Of a DNA stretch of 64,000 nucleotides, positions 55,320-64,000 are shown piece by piece; position 1 is the stretch's first letter, and the number at the start of each line of letters is the position of its first letter. The position numbers were made by a program, and so were the translations under genes. The notes under the pieces were generated by a model that was not told the DNA's origin, searched no databases, and saw nothing but the letters and a program-made list of their open reading frames with translations. Source of the stretch: Vicia villosa (Eukaryota > Streptophyta > Magnoliopsida > Fabales > Fabaceae); the NCBI RefSeq assembly GCF_029867415.1, contig NC_081185.1, positions 42,106,766-42,170,765 on the forward strand, in the 5' to 3' direction.

Positions 55320-55332
55320 AATTGTGACTCTC
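55320..55332. repeat. LINE target-site duplication, right copy
   Basis: AATTGTGACTCTC, identical to 2136-2148. The first A is shared with the tail. Confidence 0.85.
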
Positions 55333-55652
55333 AAGTATATTAAGAATATTTGCCTGTGTAATATTAGACTGATAAGCGTCTCCGTGCAATATAAGGCTAA
55401 TGAATATCTCTAGAGAGGGTGATAGCTTTAATCAAATAAATAAAATTTGTATATAATTACTCATCAGTATATAATTTTTTATAATTACTTATTACTTTTA
55501 AATTTTAATATTAATATTTCTTTAAATATATTCATCCATATATTCTTAATATTACTACATATATTTTTGTAATTGTCATTTTAAAAAAATATGAATATAA
55601 AAAAATGTAAAAATATAAGATCTAACTTTTAGAAAGAAATATAAAAGAAATT
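55333..55652. other. AT-rich flank right of the LINE
   Basis: This is the sequence that adjoined 2136 before the LINE inserted. It has no ORF, RNA or repeat that I can support. Confidence 0.6.
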
Positions 55653-56192
55653 TGGTAGTTTCTCTAAGATTAGCATGCATTTTGGTGAAACCAACCTAGC
55701 TGAAACATGTTTAATTACAAGAAATATCATTCACGTTTCAACATGTTGAATAAGATGTCACAACATCACATGTATGACATCGTGTTTGCTGTAGCTCATC
55801 TGTCAAGTTATATCAGTTGTTTTGTTAGCTACAGAGTATTTAGAAATATTCGGTTAGCTTATGTGTATCCAAGATCGACTCAATCAGAGATAAATTAGAG
55901 ATAGTTGTTGGTTATTACAATCTCTATAATTGAAAACAATTTAGGAAGGATTGGATTAAAAACCTATTTTCTTGGAGATCAAGCAACAGACTTTGTGAAG
56001 CCTCCTTGCTGCAACTTTAGGCCCAATTCATTCAATACTAATTCTATAAATAGACTGGCCTATACCTAGGTTTTAGTGGAACTAATATTTATATTTTTAG
56101 GGTTCTAGGAATCGTTATAATTAGTGTGCTGTAAGTTCCATGTGTGTGCATTCACAAACCTGTAGGTGTTGAATGTTGTTGAATGTTGTTTA
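55653..56192 (+). repeat. 5' LTR remnant of the SIRE-like element
   Basis: It aligns with 61429-61995 over its whole length, with many substitutions and small indels (for example a duplicated word absent from the 3' LTR or the reverse). Homology stops at TTTAA near 56192. The remaining LTR and the primer-binding site are missing. Confidence 0.75.
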
Positions 56193-56964
56193 ACTCCATC
56201 CAAGATAAGAGAACCTCTGCTCACTCCCTAGTGATACCTAACTGTTACAACCCTGCAACAGCTATTTACACAATTAACAATGAACACATACTTGATCTTG
56301 CTTCACAGCTTCAATCAAGTTTACAATACTCGACTCTTACCTACAGGTTTCGAGTGAGGACAATCGCTTCTCTAACCTACAGGTTTCGAGAAGGACATGG
56401 CAGCCATCCCATAACCTGGGTGGTCTACCTCTAGAAACCCTAATGACTACATCATTTAAAACCAGGTTTTCTATCTCAAACTAGGTTACAAAGTTTCCTA
56501 TTTATAACCTGATCCCAATTGGATTTGGGCTTAAAAATCGCAGCACTCTTGCTGTTACAAATATGCAGAAATATTCTGCTACAAATAAGGTCTTTCAATC
56601 ATGAGTTTCCTAATTAATCTCCTAAATTAGAAACTGCTGAATCTTCAATCTTCTGATCTGATTCTTCCTGAATCTTCAATCTTCCTATCTGATTCTTCAA
56701 TTATTCTTTTGACCGTTAAATATGCACCACATAGGATTACATAATATTCACATAGAATATTCTGTATCTGTTAAATACAAATTGAATCTTCCTTCCAGTT
56801 CTGCAGGCGCGATGTCATGAGTTGATGTCATGACATTCCATCTAACATCTTGCTTGTACCTGTTTTGTTCTTTTTAAACTTGCAAGATTCACATTTTGAC
56901 CATTTGCTGCTATTATATGTTTTAGCCAAACATTAGACAATAATACAGAACAGACAGAGCATCA
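56193..56964. other. Unclassified segment replacing the LTR end and primer site
   Basis: It is unrelated to the 3' LTR. A short tandem repeat with CTTACCTACAGGTTTCGAG / CTAACCTACAGGTTTCGAG lies at 56337-56389, and GATGTCATGAGTTGATGTCATGAC at about 56811-56834 includes an ATGTCATGA direct repeat. No ORF of note. It could be an insertion or an exchanged LTR part. Confidence 0.5.
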
Positions 56965-58521
56965 ACAGGATGGAAGCAATTATTACTACTGGAAACCTCG
57001 TATGGTGGCGTTCCTGAAATCCATAGACAGCAGGGCTTGGAAAGTAGTCTTGAAAGGATGGAAGCATCCTATTTTGTGGGAGCTGACAAACAACCCACTA
57101 CTGAGCTAAAGCCTGAAAAAGACTGGGACAAAGAAGACGATGAACTAGCTCTTGAAAATTCTAAAGCCCTGAATGCCATCTTCAATGGAATTGACAAGAA
57201 CATCTACAAGTTGGTGAACACATGTGAAGTAGCCAAGGATGCTTGGGAAATTCTTAAAACTGTTCATGAAGGCACATCCAAAGTGAAGATGTCAAGACTC
57301 CAGCTGCTAATCACTCAATTTGAGAATCTAAGAATGAAGGATGATGAAAGTATTCACGAATTTCATATGAATGTTCTTGAGATAGCTAATGCGTCTAGTG
57401 CATTAGGAGAAAAGATACCAGAAGAAAAACTGGAAAGAAAGATGCTCAGGTCTCTTCCAAAGAGAATCAACATGAAGGTGACTGCCATCGAAGAATCTCA
57501 AGACATTAACAGGATGGGATTGGATGAACTAGTAGGATCTCTTCAGACGTTTGAGTTAAGCATCAATGATAGAGCTGAAAAGAATAACAAAAGCATAGCT
57601 TTTGTAGCCAACTCTAAAGATGGCAAGGAAGAATGCGATTTGGGATCAGATGAAGGAATATCCAATGCCATAGTATTTCTTGGGAGGCAATTTAACAGGG
57701 TGGTAAAATAGATGGGCAGGGATCCAATATCAAATGTCCAGAACAACTCATATGACATTCACAATTCAAATGATGCTGGAAAAAGAAAATTTGAAGAAAA
57801 GTCCTCTCAAGAAAAGGGCATACAGTGCTATGAATGTGGAGGCTTTGGACACATTAAACTTGAGTGTCCTAAATATATTAAGAGACTAAAGAAGGGTCTA
57901 TCTGTAACTTGGTCTGAGAAAGACTCTGATAATGACCTTGAAGACGAGTCTGCCAAACATGTAAACGCTTTAACAAGCATATGGGCATCCGATGATGGTG
58001 ATTCAGCATATGATGATCTAACTAGATCATACAGAGAATTGTGTCAATAAAGGGAGAAACAAAAAGGTCTGGTATGCCAATTGAATGCAGAAAAGAGAGA
58101 ACATCTGAGGACTATCTCTGGACTGGAAGAAGAGGTGAGTTCTCTAAAGTGTGAACTTGACAAAGTTCAAAACTCTGTTAGAATGCTCAGTCATGGGTGT
58201 GACTCGCGTAATGAAATCCTTCAAGTAGGAAGAATGATAGGGGGCATGAGTACCCCAGGGCTAAATGAGAAAAAGAAGTCAGCTTTAGATTCTAGTCATC
58301 CTCAGACTGGATCAAAGATGTTAAATCAAATGTCTCAACATCTTGACAAGAAGAGTATGGCTTTTGCCTCAACCTCCATAACCAAAGAAGAGATGACCCC
58401 TGAAAGCTCATCCGACGACCTGACTGTGTTGAGAAAGCAGTTCAACAACATAGGGAATTCCTGGCTGAATCATGAAGAGTATGAACCAGGAAAACAAATC
58501 ATATTCCTCAAGAAACATTAG
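56965..58521 (+). pseudogene. SIRE-like gag with CCHC zinc knuckle
   Basis: The first residues are in one frame (YYYWKPRMVAFLKSIDSRAW). A frameshift near 57080 leads into the main frame, with DDELALENSKALNAIFNGID, VKMSRLQLLITQFENLRMKD and ESIHEFHMNVLEIANASSAL (UBN2/Retrotran_gag-type capsid). The knuckle CYECGGFGHIKLEC (C-x2-C-x4-H-x4-C) is at about 57829. In-frame stops lie at 57709-57711 and 58048-58050. The C-terminal part (to 58521) has a coiled-coil-like region (LRTISGLEEEVSSLKCELDK). It would bind genomic RNA and form particles; now inactive. Confidence 0.8.
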
Positions 58522-59325
58522 AAAGGCTCAGTTGTGTCATGGTCAGGGGAAAGATTATAAAGAGAAAACAGGAAGAAAACAGTCAAACAAGAAGATATCA
58601 TGACTAAAGTCTATGAATCTGATGAAGAGTCTGATATTGAGTCATACATTGGAGAACTTACTGTGTGAACTTTCAGCAGGATTTTTCAGATACATGTTTG
58701 GAAAATGAAAACCTTCGTAAGAGAGTAATAGAGCACAAAAATGTTGCTGCACTACTACAGGATGAGAAAAAGAAGCTCTTGATAATCATTGAGGATCTTA
58801 AAGGAGGTGGTGTGTTGTTAAACTCAAACCAACACAATGTGACTCAAGTGACAAGAAGGTCAAGTACTGGTACCGGTATGAAAAATGAGAAGCTCCTAAG
58901 TGAAAAAGTCCCTGAGAAAACAAGAAACCTTGACTCTAGAAGCCAAGTTGGGATGAAAATTAAGGAGGTCCCTCAAAGGCAAAAGCAGAAGATGTCAAAA
59001 TCTATGTCACAACATCTGAAGGTAGCAAAAAAAAAGGTACGACAACCCTAAGAATAAATACCTTTAATGCGATCACTGTGGCAGGGTTTGGTCATTCCAA
59101 GGATACATGCTAAAATTTGATTGGATATCCCAAATGGATGCTGTCTCATCAAAGGAAACATACTAAGATGAATCCAGGGCAAAGAAAGTTTCCATTCCAT
59201 GGACATGTGTGAAAACTATGTCTCGAGACACAAGCCATGCTATGCATGAAAGAATATCCAAGTCAATAAAGGCTAAAGGCTCATAAGGAAGGAAAGATGC
59301 AGGTAACCTCTCTAAGGCCAAAAAG
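58522..59325 (+). pseudogene. Degraded gag C-terminus / second knuckle region
   Basis: A frame from 58665 to 59051 holds ENENLRKRVIEHKNVAALLQ and other charged, coiled-coil-like residues. Near 59070-59140 the words CDHCGR and, one frame over, GFGHSKDTC together resemble a second zinc knuckle broken by a one-base shift, followed by GYPKWML-type residues. No protease site is visible. Confidence 0.55.
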
Positions 59326-60897
59326 GTGAGTTCTGACAGAAAGAAGTCTGCGGATTCCAAAGTCATATCTCGCAAGGAAGAAAATTATGACCTGACCAAG
59401 TCCAAGGAGATAATGGACTCTACAGATATGATCATCAGTGACTCTATCAGAAAAAAGAACACTGTCAAGACAACTGCAGCACCAGCTGAAGGAAGTTTTG
59501 CTGAAAATGTCTCAACATCTGATACCAACATTAAAGAATCTAGTGCAAATACTGAAGCTGAAGAAACTCAGATAACTGTCAGAGATCTAGTCTTCAAAAT
59601 ACAAAAAGATCACCCTCAAGAACAGAAGTTCAATGTTCCTAGTCAAAGAGGTACTTCCAAATCAAGGGAAGGTTCATCAAGTCCCAGTTGTGTCTCAAAG
59701 TATGTGAATAAAGTAGCAACTGATAAGTCATGGGTTAATGGCATGGAAGCTGAACTCAATTAGTACAAGAGGAATGATACAAGGAACCTGGTCCCAAGAG
59801 ATTATGAGATGTGTGCCCTAAGTAAGGAAGACATCGCCTCCAAAGTTGAAGAGAGTCTTGATTTTCATATTGGTTGTCCAGATTAATATCAAAATGAAGA
59901 GGACTATACCAGTAATCAGTCCGTGCTTGAACTCATATTCAAGCTAAAAATGTGTGTGTGTGACACGAACCAAGATCCAAGTGCGTGGTGTATGATGTTG
60001 AGTGAACCCCAAGTCAGTCATGAATAAGAAGGCAATGAAACTGACAAAGCTCTATGTGTCAATAAGGTCTCGAGTAACTATGCCCAAGCATGTATAAGTA
60101 TCAAAGGGATGTCAGATAAAATGATCCACCATCTTGTCAAACAGATACAGTTGAGGGTGGAAAAGTCTCTAGGAGCGAGATCTGAATAGTTGGAAGACTC
60201 AATTCTCCTCTATCAAAGCAAATGTGCAGAGAACGTTGGGTGGGGACTAAGTCTGGAGAGTACTAGTCAGGGAGAAATTCCTATCTCCTTTCACCAGAAA
60301 TGTTATAAAGATGAAGAAGGAGTAAGGGTTTATCAGATTCTGCATCAAAGCTTGACTAGGAGGCTCCTGTACTTTACAACAACCATATCAGATATAGCTT
60401 CAGAAATTGGTGGTTATATCAGAGGTCAAGAAGCACTCATAACGAACCACCTCAATCAAGCAGAAGGAATTCTGGAGTCACTGTTGAGTACAAGCAAAAC
60501 ACTACATTCCTATGATTCGGATTGTATCCTGGTAGAATGCTGTGAGGAAGATCAGACTAATACTTCTGAAGAAGTTTCTATCCTGGAAAATAATGTCTCT
60601 TGGCCCTGTGACAAGCGGAATTGTGTCATTTTTCCTATGGGTGAAATAGTTGGTGCCCAACAAATGGTGCCTAATGATATTCCTTCTCTAAATGTCATGA
60701 CATTGTCATGCGACAACTCGAGTGTCCTCAATACTTACAAGGGTCCTAGTCATCTCAACAGAGATACTGGGAAAATAAGGACTTTGATTCTGGAGCATGG
60801 TAATATTGAAAGAAAGCTTGCTATCAGTTCTTCGAAAGGTTCGAATAATACTCCCCTCAAGAGAAAACTTAGGGTATGTATTCATGAAGAATTATAG
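59326..60897 (+). pseudogene. Long decayed ORF ending in an unrecognised 235-codon open frame
   Basis: It is in the same frame as gag, with four stops (59761, 59884, about 60025, 60187). The N-terminal part is Ser/Lys/Glu-rich and contains VNGMEAELNQ-type residues followed by YKRNDTRNLVPR, a pattern seen where RT begins in SIRE elements; RT itself does not follow. From 60190 to 60897 the frame is uninterrupted (LLYFTTTISDIASEIGGYIR, HLNQAEGILESLLSTSKTLH) but has no ATG in its first 150 codons and no domain I recognise. It sits where SIRE elements can carry an envelope-like ORF. Function unknown. Confidence 0.5.
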
Positions 60898-61416
60898 CAA
60901 TTACTTCATGAGTTGCATCTGTATGTGGAAGAGCTAAAGATACTAAAATGGGTACAACTTGTGCTGGTACCATTTGAGACAAAGGAGCTTCTGCTATGGC
61001 TGCTACTGCATGACTGCTGGTCTTGTAATTTTGTTTGGTTTTGCATTATGATTTTGTTTATTTTAGTTTATGATTGTGTAAGGGTTAAATGCTTGGGATA
61101 TTTTTAAGTTTACTTGTCTGAGAAAAAAAGAAAAAAAATGCTGAACAGGTAACTTGCTTAGTTCTACTACCTTTGTCACTTTGTGGCTAAAAAAGGGGAG
61201 TACTAATTGAGTATGCAGGAGGTGCTTATGCTTGAGGGGGAGTATGCTTGCTACTGCTACTGTGTTAGGATATACCTTGTTAGTATAAAGTTAGCATATG
61301 TTAAAGGGGAGCTGTTACTCTGCTTTGTTACTCTGCCTTGTTACATTGCTTGTGCTTTCCGCTGCTGCTATTCTTCTGATGCAAGGGTTATTTGGTTGTT
61401 TTAGCCAAAATGTGCC
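60898..61416 (+). other. Spacer before the polypurine tract
   Basis: T/G-rich sequence with short ORFs of low quality. The purine words AAAAAAGGGGAG (61191) and GAGGGGGAG (61233) are typical of the end of SIRE-like internal regions. Confidence 0.5.
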
Positions 61417-61428
61417 AAAGGGGGAGAT
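61417..61428 (+). other. copia polypurine tract
   Basis: AAAGGGGGAGAT directly before the LTR start TGTAATTTCTC; typical of SIRE-like copia elements. It fixes the 3' LTR start at 61429. Confidence 0.85.
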
Positions 61429-62425
61429 TGTAATTTCTCTAAGATTTGCATGCATTTTGGAAAAACCAACCTAGCTAAAACATGTTGAATAACAAGCCAT
61501 ATCATTCATGTTTCAACAAGTTGAATAACAAGCCATATCATTCAGGTTTCAACATGTTGAATAAGATGTCACAACATCATATGTACGACCTCGTGTTTGC
61601 TAGAGATGATCTGTCAAGTTATATCAGTTGTTTTGTTAGCTACAGAATATTGAGGAATATTAGGTTAGCTTATGTGTATCCAAGATCGACTCAATCAGAG
61701 ATAAATCAGATATATTTATTGGTTTTTACAATCTCTATAATTGGAAAAAATTTAGGAAAGATTGGATTAAAAACCTATTCTCTTGGAGATCAAGAAATAA
61801 ACTTTGTGCAGCCTCCTTGCCGCGGTTTTAGGCCCAATTCAGTAAATACTAATTATATAAATAGACTGGCCTATACCTAGGTTTAAGTGGAACTAATATT
61901 TGTATTTTTAGGATTCTAGGAATCCTTATTGTTAGTGTGCTGTAAGTTTCATGTGTGTGCATTAACAAACTTGTAGGTGTTGAATGTTGTTTAATCTCTG
62001 AAGCTGTTAAGCAAGGAGAGATCTGTCGTTCTCATAAGCTTTTAAGCATTGAGAATTATGTGTTTTGGAAGAGTGTCTTCTACGGTTTATCGTTTGTGTT
62101 GTTCATCACGGGTTGTGACTGTGGGGATTTTAGAAGGGCCTCATACCTAGGTGAGTTTTAGGTAGAAGTCATAGGAAGGGTAGTGATTAAGTGAGGAGTT
62201 GTAAACGGGGGATTTTAGCTCCGAATTGACACTATCGTATATTAATTTCATCCCTGGCTTGGTATCCCCCAGAATAGGAAGGTTGTTCCGAACTGGATAA
62301 ACAATTTCTTGTGTTGTTTATCTTTCTGCACTAAGTTTTATTATTGCTGCTATCTTGTTTCATAATCGTGATCAACAGACGTTTGTGTCGTGACATCTCA
62401 TTCGACATCACATATCTGATACCAG
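61429..62425 (+). repeat. 3' LTR of the SIRE-like element
   Basis: It starts TGTAATTTCTCTAAG. Its first 560 bp match the 5' remnant. The last part includes GGTTGTTCCGAACTGG and the GACATCTCATTCGACATCA region. The end may be CATCA at about 62410 or GATACCA at 62425. Confidence 0.7.
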
Positions 62426-63428
62426 AATTTCAAATTTGTTATATAATGAAAATTTTATTAATTAAAACGAAAAATTAACGAAAGTATAAAAAAGAGAGAA
62501 CTAATAGTATTAAAAGTGATAAAAAGTTGTTGAATTTCGGTAGGTGAAAAAAATAAAAACACATGCAAACAAACTAGTTAATGTGAAAGACATCTAATCA
62601 TAATTAATTTTAATTTATAATAAAATTTTCAAATTCTTTAATTAAAAGTGGCGTGGTTGTTCCAAGAATTAAAATTACAATCTCAATAATACTATTATTT
62701 TTAAAATATTATTAGGGATCTAAAACATTAATATAAATTTCTAAAATTAATTAAATTAAAAAATTTAACATAAATAAATAAGCAAAATGATGTGACAGCA
62801 GAAATATTTTCTAATTCCTATTTTAGGTCGTTCACAAGATCCTAATTAAAACAAAGACCCAAAGATACATAGTTTCATTACTATAATAACTCATTTAAGC
62901 TCAGACACGAAATATATTTAACATCGGCTAGAGAAGTTAGGTAACAAAAGGCATCATGAAAAGCGGTCACTTTACCCCTCGGTTATTAAAAAATTGAGGG
63001 GTAATGTTATCTGAACATGGATTAGATCCTCATTAAAAGCTATTTTATATTTGATTCACTGCCATCAGTGCCAATGAAGAACGATGGATCATCGTATCAT
63101 TGAAATCTTTGGGAAGAAAAAATGTCTGGTGCAATCTATTTTCAATGGTTTTTACATTTATTTGTTTCTGATGTAAAACAAAAAAATTGTTAGATAACCA
63201 AAATAAAAATTCAGTTATATGATTATTAGAGAACACAAACCTTAAACCCAAATAATTTCCCGCTCTTGCAATTCAACATAGAGAACTTTACCAAGCTTCT
63301 TTACACTTCAAAGTTTTCATGTCAAATGTTTCAGAATCAATTTTTGATATTCATTGCAAAATTTTATCAAACACTTGGTGGACATATTTATCTCCTTAGT
63401 GGTACTACTAGAATTCAAGATTAGTTAG
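62426..63428. other. AT-rich flank, no gene
   Basis: No credible ORF. TTACCCCTC (62972-62980) and GAGGGGTAA (62996-63004) form a 9-bp inverted repeat with a 15-nt loop, as often seen in subterminal parts of DNA transposons, but no element boundary is visible. Confidence 0.5.
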
Positions 63429-64000
63429 TGAAGGATAGAAAAACACTTAGAAAGGGGGGGTTTGAATAAGTGTGACTTTAAATACTCTTAAGATAAAAAC
63501 AATTGCACAATGATTTTTATCCTGGTTCGTTGTTAACGAAACTACTCCAGTCCACCCCCTTAGAGTGATTTACCTCAACTGAGGATTTAATCCACTAATC
63601 AACCTTGATTACAATGGTTATCCACTTAGATACCTTCTAAGTCTTCTAGAGTATACTGATCACAACTTGATCACTCTAGGAATTCACTACTTAGAACCTT
63701 CTAAGTCTTCTAGAGTATACTGATCACAACTTGATCACTCTAGGAACCTTTTACAAATTAATGTAAAACAAATTCTTACAAGAGTATTGAAATGCTTCTT
63801 AATAAGCTATAATCACAACTGTGATATTTCTCTTACGTTCTAAGCTTAAATCTCACTAAGATATTATAAGTGTAGTGAGGTTGAAGATGAAGTTTGATAG
63901 AGTTTGATTCAACAGCGTTTCAGCCAGTTTGCAAGAGTTGTTCGTGAATTCGTAACCTTGCTTCTGTACAGAACGTCACTATTTATAGGAGTTATGAGAA
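63429..64000 (-). repeat. copia (SIRE/Angela-type) LTR, 3' end, reverse orientation
   Basis: On the minus strand it ends with AAACCCCCCCTTTCTAAGTG and TTCTATCCTTCA at 63429. Upstream (higher coordinates) lie GGGGTGGACTGGAGTAGTTT and GTTAACAACGAACCAGG, both typical of these LTRs. No primer-binding site follows, so it is a 3' or solo LTR continuing past the window. A 70-bp tandem duplication (CCTTCTAAGTCTTCTAGAG units) lies at about 63632-63745. Confidence 0.75.

Larger units (their letters stand above)
55653..62425 (+). mobile_element. SIRE-like copia element with gag but almost no pol
   Basis: A 5' LTR remnant (55653-56192) and 3' LTR (from 61429) share TTTCTCTAAGATT(A/T)GCATGC and several hundred following bases. 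Between them lie gag with a CCHC knuckle, a degraded second zinc-knuckle-like region, a trace of the start of RT (59690-59790), an unrecognised ORF (60190-60897) and a polypurine tract. Protease, integrase, most of RT and RNase H are absent. The right LTR end is uncertain; GATACCA at 62419-62425 followed by GAATT is one candidate, with AAATT before the left LTR. Confidence 0.75.

Noticed and set aside
63045..63251. 68-codon antisense ORF near the right end
   Set aside because: AT-rich context, no motif, no promoter or splice context; not distinguishable from chance.
1..64000. A host gene or gene cluster
   Set aside because: Every protein motif found belongs to a LINE, copia or Ogre/gypsy element; no exon structure or host domain was seen on either strand.

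Overview
The window looks like intergenic heterochromatin from a legume of the pea/vetch/lentil group (tribe Fabeae). Two Ogre-type Ty3/gypsy elements are present, with LTRs over 4.5 kb, an extra ORF before gag and an intron before the reverse transcriptase. SIRE-like copia elements and a plant L1-type LINE surround them. Organism and family names come from recognising motifs; no search was run. I see no host gene.

Most of the window is one nested stack. An L1-like LINE of about 5.5 kb runs from 2149 to 55319 and is flanked by the same 13-bp duplication (2136-2148 and 55320-55332). Into it went a 638-bp GC-rich element (2372-3009), a non-autonomous copia element (3330-48751) and a 1.56-kb solo LTR (51410-52969). 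The copia element received a 3.4-kb Ogre-like solo LTR (3737-7178) in its 5' LTR and a plus-strand Ogre (from 12058) near its 3' end. That Ogre received a young minus-strand Ogre (22270-39538, with a 100-N assembly gap) and a 6.2-kb solo LTR (40779-46977). It is cut off in RNase H at 48106, where a truncated copia 3' LTR begins.

Right of the stack lie a second SIRE-like copia element that keeps gag but has lost nearly all of pol (55653 to about 62425), AT-rich sequence, and the end of another copia LTR (from 63429, minus strand). Left of it lie a G-rich MITE-like element (1-910), AT-rich DNA and a 91-bp palindrome.

All recognisable coding regions are decayed by nonsense codons, frameshifts or insertions, except three copies of a 55-codon ORF inside the Ogre LTRs. 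The two most interesting signals are in the LTRs. (1) A two-hairpin module of 48-49 nt near the 3' end of four different Ogre-type LTRs keeps its pairing through compensatory changes. (2) The 55-residue membrane microprotein ORF sits just downstream of the LTR TATA box; two diverged Ogre lineages preserve it with a third-position-biased substitution pattern. Further leads are a second copy of the primer-binding-site core inside U5, paired palindromes at a constant 21-22 bp spacing, tRNA-like modules with T-runs, and a 47-bp satellite-like array with a 5-unit higher-order period.
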